From the NCBI GenBank assembly GCA_023055505.1, contig JALIRH010000002.1, positions 53,753,233-53,817,232 on the forward strand: DNA of 64,000 bases, read 5' to 3'. Position 1 is the first letter of the stretch; each line of letters begins with the position of its first letter. Below are positions 33,256 to 47,490 of the stretch, one piece after another. Made by a program: the position numbers and the translations under genes. The notes under the pieces are model-generated. The model saw only the letters and a list, made by a program, of their open reading frames with translations, ran no database searches and was not told where the DNA came from. The stretch comes from Callipepla californica brunnescens. Lineage: Eukaryota; Chordata; Aves; Galliformes; Odontophoridae.

Positions 33256-36200
33256 GGCCCTTAGGATGTGCGTGCTGCACTCACCAAAGACCAACTGGGG
33301 AGTGGGGCTGCAGCACTGCCCCTTTTATAGTGTCCTGACACACCCCTCATTGTGACTGTCCTGCTGATGTCACAGTACCGCAGTCGCATCACTGCGCTCC
33401 TCCACTCTCATCACTACTCAAACAGTTAATGTCAAAACTTAGCATAGAGTGCAGCAGATGAGATTCTAGATTAATGCAATTCTACTTCGTTCCATGAAAA
33501 AGGGAAGAAAAGCAAAAGGAATTGCAACTGATATAGAAACTCTGTGGGAAGCTTTTGAGGGCAGGCCTGCCTAGAAAGATGCCCATTTTATTCATTAGCC
33601 TCAATTCCAATTATATCGTATTATATTGTGCTATTTTGCTTTCTGATATCTTATTTAGTAAATTAGCTTTCCTCCTCAGATTGTTGCTGCTCTTTTGTTC
33701 CTAGGCCCATCTCCCTTCTCCTTTTTTCCCCTTTCCCCCTTCCCTGGCGTGTGGGCCTGTGGGTCCCCTGCCTCAATTGTCACAGTACTGGGTCAGACTG
33801 TCCCGCAAATCACTGACAAGATATTAAGAAAAGTGGCAGAGAGGGTTCCAACCTTGATCCTCATTTTGATGCTCTGTCCGACATTTCTCCAGCTCTGGTC
33901 CTGAGAGGAGCAGTCAGCAGCAGGCTGGCCATTCCCCCTCCCCATCTCACTCTGGATTTTACAGACCTCTATCTTCCCTCCTCTGAGGCATCTCTGTCTG
34001 AAAAGCCTTAGTCCTTCTTTGGACCTTCCGTAGTCTGTCATACACTGTTTGAGGTTAGGGGCGTCAGAACTGTGCTTAAGAACTGCACGCTGTAGGTTTT
34101 AGATGGTGACAATTTTTCTGTTTCTTCTCTATTTCTTCTCTAATTAGTTCAATTTGTATATGACTGTCAAGGAGGAGTCTGAGCTGATTTTGTCATAGAA
34201 CTGACAGTTGCGGCACCACGTTCTCATTCCTGCATCCCGATATTGAGCTCAGAACCCAGCATTTTGTATGTAAAGCCAGGATTGTTTTTCCAGGGGTGCA
34301 TCCCTCCACATTAATTTTGCTGCGTTTCATCTATCACTTTGATTGCTCAGTCACTGAAACATGGGAGGTCCATCTACAGATCTTCACCGGTGGTCCTCAT
34401 CTTTTCTGTCTTGCCTTAGCACTGACCATAAGAAGCCCCTTTCCTCTTTTCCCAGCTTAATTATGAATCTGTTGAACAGACAGGATCCCCCGGTGAGCTG
34501 ACTCCACTGTGCAAACTTGACCGCTTACTTCAGCTTCCCTCTTCTCTGCATTTTAGCCAATTAGTTATGTATGCAAAGTTGTTTTCACTGATCTTTTTTC
34601 AGCTTCCATAAATGGAAGTATTGTTGACTTCTGTGGAGGGACTCAGATGGAGGGCTGCTGAAAGCTGTCTCAGGAAAATACAGTTTGTATGTTGGCGATG
34701 TAAGATAGAAGGGGTATCGCTAAGTAAAATTCTCTAAACTCACCCTTACACAAGGCTTACAATAGCTGCCGGTGTGTTGTGTTTTAAACTCTGGTTTCAC
34801 TATGTTTCCAGGTTTTGGTTGCAATAAAGGATCTTACAAAATTATTTTCATCTGTGCTGCACGTTTCCATTTATAGGGACCATTGACATCCTGTGCTAAT
34901 GTTGGGTACTACAGTCTTGTATGAAAGAGATTTAATTTTATTTCTTATCCTATATTGGTCGTCACATTAATATCTGATGTGCATACTTCTATTCATGGTG
35001 TGTAATATTTTTTATACCTAAAGGGACATTTAGATACAAATAATAAATGTGCGTGGCTATTGCTCAGAATCTTATAAGAGCTGCATCAAGAATCACATTT
35101 GAAGTGCTGATATTTCCAGCAACAACAGCTGTGTTGTAAGCCCACTGGATACGTTGACAAGATCAAATTTTGATAGGGAAATAGGTATGACAATTATTTG
35201 TAATAAAAGCAGAGAGGGAGACGGGCATTAACAAGCCTGGAGACCAGCAGTTGGGAGAACAGTGTGTCACGCTCCAATACAGAGGAGGGAGACGAGGTTC
35301 TTTAAGATTATGTGTATACCCAGCGTGAGATTAAGAAGCAACGGTTCAAATGTTGGTCCGACCAGTTTATTACCAATATTGGCCAGGGATAATAGGGAAG
35401 GGGGAGGCGGACACTGTTAAGGGTGACGGGGAAGGGAAGGCGAGCGATAGGAAAGATAGGAAAGAAGCAAGGGTTTGTACAACGCAGGGAAAGTCACCAT
35501 CCAGGATCCTAGGAGCGGTCCGGTTGCAAGCGGCTCCGACGGTCCGAGGCCGAAGACTAGGGCAGGCAGAAGCGGGGAGAACAGCAGCAGCAGCGGAGCA
35601 GCCTTGAGCAGCAAGCAGTTGTCCGGAGAAGCGGCACCGGGTCGGCACAGGAGAAGCGGCACGGGGTCAGCCCAGGAACAGCAGCAGCCAGCACCGGAGA
35701 AGCAGAGAGGGGTCAACCCCGAGAGTGAGAGCAGCGAACAGGGATCAGCTCGTGAGGTCTCTCCTAAGAGAAGACCTCTTCAGGCAGCAGCAGTGATCAG
35801 CTCGGGTAGTCCCTCCGAAGAGAAACTCCAGCTTCGAGAAATTCCCTCGCAGAGAAAATCGCACATCTTCGTGGCTGCAGGACCCCTATTTTATCTTCCA
35901 GATTCCTCCAGTCTACGTGACAAATCCCATGCTGCGAGCGTCTCCTGAGATGGCTGTCTCCCCACGGAGATGAGCACCAAACAAAAGAATGTTCAGCGGC
36001 CATCGCTGCCAGTGTCTCCTGAGATGGCTATCTCCCTACGGAGATGAGTACCAAACAAAAGAGTGTTTAGCGGCCATTGAGGTGCCGCTTATCTCTCTTT
36101 CGTTGCCCCAGGACATGTTCATCAGCAAACTTTGAGTCAATGGCATCCGAATAGTCTCTTACACAGTGCTATTTATAGCCAGCTGTACCTTCTGGGAGTT

Positions 36201-38029
36201 GTCCCGATGGCCTTGTGTTCAGTGACCAGGTGCTACTGCACCGCAGCACAGAGTTGCAGTGGATGTTAGACCTGGTGCTCCGCTCTTAAACACAAAGAAA
36301 TGAAGTATTTACACAATCTTTTCTTTCCCTCTTCCTCTGGAGTTCAAGCTTCATTAACGTGGCACTGGATTTTACATCTCTCCCTCGTTCCCTTGATTTG
36401 CTGCTGCAATGGGCAGGAATCAGGCTCAAACTGTGTGCCAGATCTTACAGATCCTGGAGGAGATGTTAAGTGCCATGTTAAACCTGGGAGGTTCCTATAA
36501 AGTGTTTCCATAGGACACCAAGTTAATTCCAGATTCACAGGTCATAAACATGCAGCTGAGGAAGCCTTGGCTCTGCAGCCATGGCCGTGCTGATGGTTTC
36601 CAGGTGGTCATGTTAGGGCTGCTCTGAGCCACGTGCCCGTATCCCAGGCACAGGGGACACTGATGGCACTCAGGCAGATGTCCTTTAACCTCCACCATTT
36701 TCTAACCAGGCATTTCCCAAGTACATTTTGTTAGGATTCCTTCTGGGGAAAGCGTCATGTCTGTTCAGGCAGCGACAGTTACAGTGGGAGTAAAGATCAC
36801 CTCTGATTTTGGTGATCTGTTAGGCATCTGGTAATCCACAAAATTCTCAGTGGTTTTTACTTTCAGCCATTTTGTTGGCAAAAGTCTTTTACACAGAGAT
36901 ATTAATACTCAGATTTTCATCATTACACGTCTGCTTTTGTTGGACGATTTTGCTGTTAACGCTGAATGCATGCTGTTAAAGATTGTCACTTACTGAATCC
37001 ACGGATGTTGCAGCATATTGTCTCTTCCATAATTTCTACATCTTCAAGCAATGCAAGCGAACAGCAGATTTCTTTTTCTTCTGCTCCTGTTTGGTATCTG
37101 GTGGCGTTGTATGTGACAACCTGTTGTCTCTCACCACTAGGAGTCCTTGCTAATTCCATTCAGTCTGATTGCCGAAAGAGAAGCAAGTTCAATATCTTCA
37201 TGCTGTGCAATTTTTCAGATTTTTCAGCAATGTTTGCAGCTTTTGCCCAAAAGAAGATTTCCCCAGAGGCAGCAATGAGTAACTGTCAGCAGTGCTATTA
37301 ATAACTGCATGCAAGAATTGATCTTGGAGCGGCTATGAAGTGGCTGCGCTGTTATATGCAGGAGCAGCTCATTCAAAGCTGATGCACTTGGAGGTGGTTC
37401 TTTGGCCAAATGCAGTAGGAAGGAAGCCACGCAGCCTGTCTTGAACGGCATGTGTCTTTCAGGTGTCGGAAAAGGTTCCCCGTGGTCACTGTGGGGGAGA
37501 ATACCCACACCACAAACATCACGCTAATGCCAACAGCGTGTCCAGGGAGGAATGCAGGTGATGGAGCATTTCAGGGTTGCACTGTGTGTAGGGGTTACTG
37601 CTGCCTGGCTGGGGCACCAAGAGGTTGGATCAGAAGTGCCATCAGCCCCAATGCTGCTGTGCTGGTGCAGTGCCCCTGCTCCTTGTGGAGAAGCTGAGGC
37701 ACCGAGGGAGATGGCTGTCAGCTCTTCAATTTCACTTGGGCCGTCAGCTAAAGACCTGTGTCAAGTTTCTTAAACACACCTATCGTTGCATTTGTGTATG
37801 CTAAAAGCTCTCCTGCTCTTAACCCTGCAGCCTGAACTTGTGGGAATGTCATACGTCTCCCCTTTCCTGTAAGACACAACACGCTCGTTCCATACAGAGG
37901 GTGATTCACATCGATTTCAGCAGCTGCTGCAACCTTGCCAACCATTCCGCTGACCACATAGTATACTGTACTAGTTTCAATATAATACCCATCAAATTCA
38001 TGATATCATAGGGAAGAAAGGGTCTCAGC

Positions 38030-38065
38030 GCAGTCAAATGTTCTACCCCACTGAGCTATATCCCC
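38030..38065 (-). pseudogene. tRNA-Cys 5' half, copy 4
   Basis: Identical by eye to copy 1. Confidence 0.8.
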
Positions 38066-39694
38066 GGGACATCCCGCTTAAGCAATTAGCAGTAAATAAT
38101 GCCAATGCGGACTGTCGGAAGGGTTTACAGTCCTTAAAGAATGTAGATCCATCCATCACTGACATGATCAAAGCCTCCAATGCATTTAAAGTGAGGGGTG
38201 ATCTCAACCCTCGCTTCTCCACGCAGCCTACCAGGTGTGTGACACTTTTAGCATCAATGGGTACCCACTCTGGCCCATTGTTGCCCATTATTACTGGAAA
38301 GGCTTCCAAGACCATATCTTTCTCCAATAAACTAGATCTAATCAGACCCCGGTCTGTCAGTGCTTCCTTACCAGGGCCCCCTAAATGTAACCCCTGCTTC
38401 TCTGAATTACTGTTTGCACTATTGCTCCCACGTGTAACCAGAGGCGATAGGCCCCCCTGGATGCCGGGTACAGGCGGAGTCAGGAAGCTCCCCCCGCTAG
38501 CGGGTGTGGGCGGAGATGGCTAACCCCTTGGTGTAACTGGAGATGGCAAGCCCCGCCTCTCGTCTAATCCGGGCAGACCTTTAGTCTGGCCCATCCCCTT
38601 TGGGGCAGGAAGCTGGCCCCACCCACGTAAGTCCCTCACTCTTTCACTCCCCACGTCATCACCTTGAGTCCCCTGCGCCAAGGAACGTAACTTACGTAAG
38701 GATGAAGGATACACTGTTTCGTCTGCAAAGTCTATACATGGCGATGGACAGTAAATCAGTGGCTGCAGGCATCCACTATCTTGTTCTTTTTCCTTTCTGT
38801 AAAGCAAGCAAAGGCGGTGACAGAGCTTTTATTTGAGGCAGAGGCGTTACAGAAAGAGATGTTACAGATTAGGGGGGGAATGAACTCACCCCTCCCGGCG
38901 ACCGTTTAGGCTGAGGAATGCAGCCACCTCTAGTTCGAACGCTGGCGCGCCGGAAGGAAGAGAGCCCGAGAGGGGGGGGGGCAACCCGCGCAGGCTCTGA
39001 GCGGATCTGTGCTCCCGGAAGCACCTCCGGAAGCACAACCGAGAGGGAGAGAGCGAGAGGTCCGGTGGACCTGGGCTCCTCCGCTCCGCTCACTCAGATG
39101 CTCATTCACTGGTTCAGGCTGTGACCAGGCAATCCCACTACACTTTCTCAAGCTGGATGCGATCAGTTCTGCTGGTGCCATCTTCCCTTCAGCCACTGGC
39201 AGTGATACAGTCGGTTCAGCTGGCACTGTCTTGTCCACAGCCACCTTCCATGGTGTAGTCGATTCAGCCGGTGCTGTAGTTTCTCAGTTCCTGCGATTAA
39301 CAACTGCTCACGGGCTCCCACCACCTCCACCACCCCCACCGGGGCCTCCCAGGTCTGGTTTCTCTGGAGTCTCGCCCCTGCTCGCCTTACTGAGTCCCAG
39401 AAGCTGCCGAGCCTCCATCACTAGCTTTCCTTCCTCTCTAACAGCTTTTAGTGCATCTAGTATCAGTCCCCATGTTTTTAGCTCAGCCTCTCCCTTCTGA
39501 GCACTCATAACATGTTGTGCAAGTGCAGCGGTGAGATCATCCCACCTCCGGTGGTTGAGAATCTCTTGGGTGACCTTAACCTCCCCCTCCTGCTCTAACC
39601 GGGAGATAACTGCAGCTATCTCCTTCTCAGAAGGAGCATTCTCGACAAAGTAATCCTCACACAGCTGGAGTATTACCTTAATTAGCATTTCCAT
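38066..39694 (-). pseudogene. gag: Endogenous retrovirus gag pseudogene, copy 5
   Basis: Matrix-like frame 39694-39308, capsid-like frame from 38327. Homopolymer of 10. Confidence 0.7.
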
Positions 39695-39987
39695 AATTCA
39701 GATGTCAGCTCAGCATCGTCACCCCGCTCTCGGCTGACTTTTCTCAGTAGATATTGACCCAGCACTCAGCGTCGTCACCCCGCTTTCGGCTGTCTTTTCT
39801 TAGTAGATATTGACCCGGTCCTCAGCATCGTCACCCCGCTCTCACGGACTTCGGGTCCCAGCTCAGCGCTGTCACCCCGCTGCTTTCTGCTGGAGGGGAG
39901 GGAAAGAGAGAGAGAGAAAGAGAGAAGAGGGTAAGGGTTATGGTTCGGATTAGGTCTCCTTATACACTCCTCACACGGGGTACCATT

Positions 39988-40226
39988 TGTTGCCACGTCT
40001 GGAGGCTGGTCCGCCCGGGCGAGCACAGCTTAAACCACACGACTGGACTCCGCTATGATGATGCAGAAAATGGCGAAAATGGCCTTTAATTAAGGCACAA
40101 CAACTCCTAATATACTAATCTTTAGATTGTCTATGCCCCCTCAAGCTAGCATCACACATCATTCACAGAGCTTGGGGAAGTCCTGTTGCATTACACCTCG
40201 AGTCCCCGGACACGCCTACTACAACA
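39988..40226 (-). mobile_element. Retroviral LTR, copy 5
   Basis: Same length and termini. The adjoining direct repeat A carries the G at 40290. Confidence 0.78.
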
Positions 40227-40807
40227 CTGACTTCTGTGGAGGGACTCAGATGGAGGGCTGCTGAAAGCTGTCTCAGGAAAATACAGTTTGTATGTTGGCG
40301 ATGTAAGATAGAAGGGGTATCGCTAAGTAAAATTCTCTAAACTCACCCTTACACAAGGCTTACAATAGCTGCCGGTGTATTGTGTTTTAAACTCTGGTTT
40401 CATTATGTTTCCAGGTTTTGACTGCAATAAAGGATCTTACAAAATTATTTTCATCTGTGCTGCACGTTTCCATTTATAGGGACCATTGACATCCTGTGCT
40501 AATGTTGGGTACTACAGTCTTGTATGAAAGAGATTTAATTTTATTTCTTATCCTATATTGGTCGTCACATTAATATCTGATGTGCATACTTCTATTCATG
40601 GTGTGTGATATTTTTTATAACTAAAGGGACATTTAGATACAAATAATTTCATTTGGGCCGTCAGTTGAAGTTGTAGTAGAAGTAATTTTTGGATGGGATC
40701 CCCTGGGGGACTGTCCTTGGAGACACAGAAATGGAACAGGTGCAGGTTCTCTACCTTGCCCTCGGTGAGCACTCCAGGGTCCTCTTGTGTCTGTGCCGTG
40801 CTTCAGC

Positions 40808-42679
40808 CTACTCGATGCTCAGGAAGGTGTCCAAGTCATCGAGCTGCACCCCAAGCCTCATCTCAGTGTTGAAGGTTTTTGTGCAGGAGGTGGTCAGCTT
40901 GATCTTGCAGGAGCTGAGGGAGGGCAGCACCGTCAGGCGGCAGTCACGCAACTGAGGCAGATAGCACCAAGCTGCTTGCACCAGGCACTGGAACCAGCGG
41001 GCAGTTTTCTCCCCATGCAGGTAGGAGCCCATGCAGAGGCTGTGGAGGAGGCTGGGCTCCTGTTTCCCGCTCAGCTCGTCCTGAGCGTGGTGCAGAAAGC
41101 ACAGCATGTCCCCCATCAGCTGCTCCCTCTCGCAGCTGCACTCCAGCTCCACACGCACACAGCACTTCCTTGCCGAAATCTCCTCAGCATTGCCCAGCTC
41201 CAGGTGGAAGGTGTGCGCGGGGGAGGCCTCAGGGGCATGAGCAGGCTGTAGATAATGTTTTCTCTGGGGCTCCTTCCTTCATGGACACAACGGGCCACCC
41301 CGATGACCTGCTGTGGCCAGGGCATGAAGCTGTGGCAGGAGAGGCTTTGGCAGGCCCGCAGAACGTCCTCCACCAGCTGCTCCACGATTTGGCACCTGGC
41401 AGCCATGTATGGTGTCAGCCAAGCTCTGTCCAGGTCACACGTCTCATTGGAGTCGCTGTCTTCCTCTGCCTCACTGTCCTCCTCGTCCTCCCTTGGGAAG
41501 CTTTCCAACTTCTCTCTGCTCTCTGGCTTCCCTCTCCTTTTACTGAAGCACCAGCAAAGCCAGACGAGGAGGAGCCAGACGAGGAGGAGCCGAGACGAGG
41601 AAGAGCCCGGCAAAGGTGTGGAGGATCTAGACGAGGAGGAGCCCAGCAAAGGTGCGGCGGAGCCCAGCAAAAGCCTGGAGGAGCCCGACGAGGCAGAGCC
41701 CAGCAAAGGTGTGGAGAAGCCCAGCAAAGGCGTGGAGGAGTGCGACAAGGAGGAGCCCAGCAAAGGTGCAGAGCCCGGCGAAGAGGAGCCCGATGAGGAG
41801 GAGCCCAGCGAAGGCACAGAGCCCGACGACGAGGAACCCAATAAGAAGGAGCCAAGCAAAGGCACGGAGCCCAACGAGAAGGAGCCCAGCAAAGCCGCAG
41901 AGCCCAGAAAATGTGCGGAGATTGACAAGGAGGAGCCCGACGAGGAGGAGCCCAACAAAAGCATGGAGCCCTTCGAGGAAGAGCCCAGAAACGGCGTGGA
42001 GCTTGACGAGGAGGAGCCCAGCAAAGGAATGGAGCCTGACGAGGAGTAGATTAATAAAGGTGCGGAATCCAACGAGAAGGAACCCAGCAAAGGTGAGGAG
42101 GAGCTCAGCAAAGGTGTGGAGCCCGATGATGAGGGGCCCGACGAGGAGGAGCCCGACGAGGAGGAGCCCAACAATGAGGAACCCAGCAAAGGCGTGGAGC
42201 CAGACGATGAGGAACCCAGCAAAGGTGCAGAGCCCAACGAGGAGGAGCCCAGCAAAGGTGCGGAGGAGCCCAGCAAAGGCGCGGAGTCCGACGAGGATGA
42301 GCCCAGCAAAGACACGGAGGAGCCCAGCAAATATGCGGAGGAGCCCAGCTAAGGCACGGAGTCCGACGAGGAGGAGCCCAGCAAAGGCTCGGAGCCCAAC
42401 GAGGAGGAGCCCAGCAAAGGCGTGGAGCCTGACGAGGAGGAGCCCGACAAGGAGAAGCCCCGCAAAGGCGCAGAGCTTCCAGAGTGTCAAGGCAGTGCTG
42501 GGCAGAGCTTCCTTGGCTGCCCCGCTCTGCTCCTCACTCCCTTGGTTTAGATACTTCAGCAGCTGTGCCATGGCCTGACACAGCTGGTGCTCACTGCTCT
42601 CTTGTACTTCCACTTCTAGAAGCTCAGGCTTCCGCAAGGTCCCCAGCAAAGCCAGGACAATGAAGATGGCCTGAGCTAT
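40808..42679 (-). pseudogene. ITPRIPL1: ITPRIPL1-like pseudogene, copy 5
   Basis: Short allele, no change seen relative to copies 1 and 3; all common lesions present. Confidence 0.75.
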
Positions 42680-45600
42680 GGCCCTTAGGATGTGCGTGCT
42701 GCACTCACCAAAGACCAACTGGGGAGTGGGGCTGCAGCACTGCCCCTTTTATAGTGTCCTGACACACCCCTCATTGTGACTGTCCTGCTGATGTCACAGT
42801 ACCGCAGTCGCATCACTGCGCTCCTCCACTCTCATCACTACTCAAACAGTTAATGTCAAAACTTAGCATAGAGTGCAGCAGATGAGATTCTAGATTAATG
42901 CAATTCTACTTCGTTCCATGAAAAAGGGAAGAAAAGCAAAAGGAATTGCAACTGATATAGAAACTCTGTGGGAAGCTTTTGAGGGCAGGCCTGCCTAGAA
43001 AGATGCCCATTTTATTCATTAGCCTCAATTCCAATTATATCGTATTATATTGTGCTATTTTGCTTTCTGATATCTTATTTAGTAAATTAGCTTTCCTCCT
43101 CAGATTGTTGCTGCTCTTTTGTTCCTAGGCCCATCTCCCTTCTCCTTTTTTCCCCTTTCCCCCTTCCCTGGCGTGTGGGCCTGTGGGTCCCCTGCCTCAA
43201 TTGTCACAGTACTGGGTCAGACTGTCCCGCAAATCACTGACAAGATATTAAGAAAAGTGGCAGAGAGGGTTCCAACCTTGATCCTCATTTTGATGCTCTG
43301 TCCGACATTTCTCCAGCTCTGGTCCTGAGAGGAGCAGTCAGCAGCAGGCTGGCCATTCCCCCTCCCCATCTCACTCTGGATTTTACAGACCTCTATCTTC
43401 CCTCCTCTGAGGCATCTCTGTCTGAAAAGCCTTAGTCCTTCTTTGGACCTTCCGTAGTCTGTCATACACTGTTTGAGGTTAGGGGCGTCAGAACTGTGCT
43501 TAAGAACTGCACGCTGTAGGTTTTAGATGGTGACAATTTTTCTGTTTCTTCTCTATTTCTTCTCTAATTAGTTCAATTTGTATATGACTGTCAAGGAGGA
43601 GTCTGAGCTGATTTTGTCATAGAACTGACAGTTGCGGCACCACGTTCTCATTCCTGCATCCCGATATTGAGCTCAGAACCCAGCATTTTGTATGTAAAGC
43701 CAGGATTGTTTTTCCAGGGGTGCATCCCTCCACATTAATTTTGCTGCGTTTCATCTATCACTTTGATTGCTCAGTCACTGAAACATGGGAGGTCCATCTA
43801 CAGATCTTCACCGGTGGTCCTCATCTTTTCTGTCTTGCCTTAGCACTGACCATAAGAAGCCCCTTTCCTCTTTTCCCAGCTTAATTATGAATCTGTTGAA
43901 CAGACAGGATCCCCCGGTGAGCTGACTCCACTGTGCAAACTTTGACCGCTTACTTCAGCTTCCCTCTTCTCTGCATTTTAGCCAATTAGTTATGTATGCA
44001 AAGTTGTTTTCACTGATCTTTTTTCAGCTTCCATAAATGGAAGTATTGTTGACTTCTGTGGAGGGACTCAGATGGAGGGCTGCTGAAAGCTGTCTCAGGA
44101 AAATACAGTTTGTATGTTGGCGATGTAAGATAGAAGGGGTATCGCTAAGTAAAATTCTCTAAACTCACCCTTACACAAGGCTTACAATAGCTGCCGGTGT
44201 GTTGTGTTTTAAACTCTGGTTTCACTATGTTTCCAGGTTTTGGTTGCAATAAAGGATCTTACAAAATTATTTTCATCTGTGCTGCACGTTTCCATTTATA
44301 GGGACCATTGACATCCTGTGCTAATGTTGGGTACTACAGTCTTGTATGAAAGAGATCTAATTTTATTTCTTATCCTATATTGGTCGTCACATTAATATCT
44401 GATGTGCATACTTCTATTCATGGTGTGTAATATTTTTTATACCTAAAGGGACATTTAGATACAAATAATAAATGTGCGTGGCTATTGCTCAGAATCTTAT
44501 AAGAGCTGCATCAAGAATCACATTTGAAGTGCTGATATTTCCAGCAACAACAGCTGTGTTGTAAGCCCACTGGATACGTTGACAAGATCAAATTTTGATA
44601 GGGAAATAGGTATGACAATTATTTGTAATAAAAGCAGAGAGGGAGACGGGCATTAACAAGCCTGGAGACCAGCAGTTGGGAGAACAGTGTGTCACGCTCC
44701 AATACAGAGGAGGGAGACGAGGTTCTTTAAGATTATGTGTATACCCAGCGTGAGATTAAGAAGCAACGGTTCAAATGTTGGTCCGACCAGTTTATTACCA
44801 ATATTGGCCAGGGATAATAGGGAAGGGGGAGGCGGACACTGTTAAGGGTGACGGGGAAGGGAAGGCGAGCGATAGGAAAGATAGGAAAGAAGCAAGGGTT
44901 TGTACAACGCAGGGAAAGTCACCATCCAGGATCCTAGGAGCGGTCCGGTTGCAAGCGGCTCCGACGGTCCGAGGCCGAAGACTAGGGCAGGCAGAAGCGG
45001 GGAGAACAGCAGCAGCAGCGGAGCAGCCTTGAGCAGCAAGCAGTTGTCCGGAGAAGCGGCACCGGGTCGGCACAGGAGAAGCGGCACGGGGTCAGCCCAG
45101 GAACAGCAGCAGCCAGCACCGGAGAAGCAGAGAGGGGTCAACCCCGAGAGTGAGAGCAGCGAACAGGGATCAGCTCGTGAGGTCTCTCCTAAGAGAAGAC
45201 CTCTTCAGGCAGCAGCAGTGATCAGCTCGGGTAGTCCCTCCGAAGAGAAACTCCAGCTTCGAGAAATTCCCTCGCAGAGAAAATCGCACATCTTCGTGGC
45301 TGCAGGACCCCTATTTTATCTTCCAGATTCCTCCAGTCTACGTGACAAATCCCATGCTGCGAGCGTCTCCTGAGATGGCTGTCTCCCCACGGAGATGAGC
45401 ACCAAACAAAAGAATGTTCAGCGGCCATCGCTGCCAGTGTCTCCTGAGATGGCTATCTCCCTACGGAGATGAGTACCAAACAAAAGAGTGTTTAGCGGCC
45501 ATTGAGGTGCCGCTTATCTCTCTTTCGTTGCCCCAGGACATGTTCATCAGCAAACTTTGAGTCAATGGCATCCGAATAGTCTCTTACACAGTGCTATTTA

Positions 45601-47454
45601 TAGCCAGCTGTACCTTCTGGGAGTTGTCCCGATGGCCTTGTGTTCAGTGACCAGGTGCTACTGCACCGCAGCACAGAGTTGCAGTGGATGTTAGACCTGG
45701 TGCTCCGCTCTTAAACACAAAGAAATGAAGTATTTACACAATCTTTTCTTTCCCTCTTCCTCTGGAGTTCAAGCTTCATTAACGTGGCACTGGATTTTAC
45801 ATCTCTCCCTCGTTCCCTTGATTTGCTGCTGCAATGGGCAGGAATCAGGCTCAAACTGTGTGCCAGATCTTACAGATCCTGGAGGAGATGTTAAGTGCCA
45901 TGTTAAACCTGGGAGGTTCCTATAAAGTGTTTCCATAGGACACCAAGTTAATTCCAGATTCACAGGTCATAAACATGCAGCTGAGGAAGCCTTGGCTCTG
46001 CAGCCATGGCCGTGCTGATGGTTTCCAGGTGGTCATGTTAGGGCTGCTCTGAGCCACGTGCCCGTATCCCAGGCACAGGGGACACTGATGGCACTCAGGC
46101 AGATGTCCTTTAACCTCCACCATTTTCTAACCAGGCATTTCCCAAGTACATTTTGTTAGGATTCCTTCTGGGGAAAGCGTCATGTCTGTTCAGGCAGCGA
46201 CAGTTACAGTGGGAGTAAAGATCACCTCTGATTTTGGTGATCTGTTAGGCATCTGGTAATCCACAAAATTCTCAGTGGTTTTTACTTTCAGCCATTTTGT
46301 TGGCAAAAGTCTTTTACACAGAGATATTAATACTCAGATTTTCATCATTACACGTCTGCTTTTGTTGGACGATTTTGCTGTTAACGCTGAATGCATGCTG
46401 TTAAAGATTGTCACTTACTGAATCCACGGATGTTGCAGCATATTGTCTCTTCCATAATTTCTACATCTTCAAGCAATGCAAGCGAACAGCAGATTTCTTT
46501 TTCTTCTGCTCCTGTTTGGTATCTGGTGGCGTTGTATGTGACAACCTGTTGTCTCTCACCACTAGGAGTCCTTGCTAATTCCATTCAGTCTGATTGCCGA
46601 AAGAGAAGCAAGTTCAATATCTTCATGCTGTGCAATTTTTCAGATTTTTCAGCAATGTTTGCAGCTTTTGCCCAAAAGAAGATTTCCCCAGAGGCAGCAA
46701 TGAGTAACTGTCAGCAGTGCTATTAATAACTGCATGCAAGAATTGATCTTGGAGCGGCTATGAAGTGGCTGCGCTGTTATATGCAGGAGCAGCTCATTCA
46801 AAGCTGATGCACTTGGAGGTGGTTCTTTGGCCAAATGCAGTAGGAAGGAAGCCACGCAGCCTGTCTTGAACGGCATGTGTCTTTCAGGTGTCGGAAAAGG
46901 TTCCCCGTGGTCACTGTGGGGGAGAATACCCACACCACAAACATCACGCTAATGCCAACAGCGTGTCCAGGGAGGAATGCAGGTGATGGAGCATTTCAGG
47001 GTTGCACTGTGTGTAGGGGTTACTGCTGCCTGGCTGGGGCACCAAGAGGTTGGATCAGAAGTGCCATCAGCCCCAATGCTGCTGTGCTGGTGCAGTGCCC
47101 CTGCTCCTTGTGGAGAAGCTGAGGCACCGAGGGAGATGGCTGTCAGCTCTTCAATTTCACTTGGGCCGTCAGCTAAAGACCTGTGTCAAGTTTCTTAAAC
47201 ACACCTATCGTTGCATTTGTGTATGCTAAAAGCTCTCTAGCTCTTAACCCTGCAGCCTGAACTTGTGGGAGTGTCATACGTCTCCCCTTTCCTGTAAGAC
47301 ACAACACGCTCGTTCCATACAGAGGGTGATTCACATCGATTTCAGCAGCTGCTGCAACCTTGCCAACCATTCCGCTGACCACATAGTATACTGTACTAGT
47401 TTCAATATAATACCCATCAAATTCATGATATCATAGGGAAGAAAGGGTCTCAGC

Positions 47455-47490
47455 GCAGTCAAATGTTCTACCCCACTGAGCTATATCCCC
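47455..47490 (-). pseudogene. tRNA-Cys 5' half, copy 5
   Basis: Identical by eye, although the neighbouring frame at 47173-47382 has changed. Confidence 0.8.

Larger units (their letters stand above)
28801..38225. repeat. Macrosatellite unit 4 (9425 bp)
   Basis: Short minisatellite allele, G run of 11, and a 1-bp deletion near 34517 (CAAACTTGACC against CAAACTTTGACC elsewhere). Within the minisatellite it carries GATGATGAGGAGCC near 32716, a variant otherwise seen only in the long allele of unit 2, so it looks mosaic. Confidence 0.97.
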
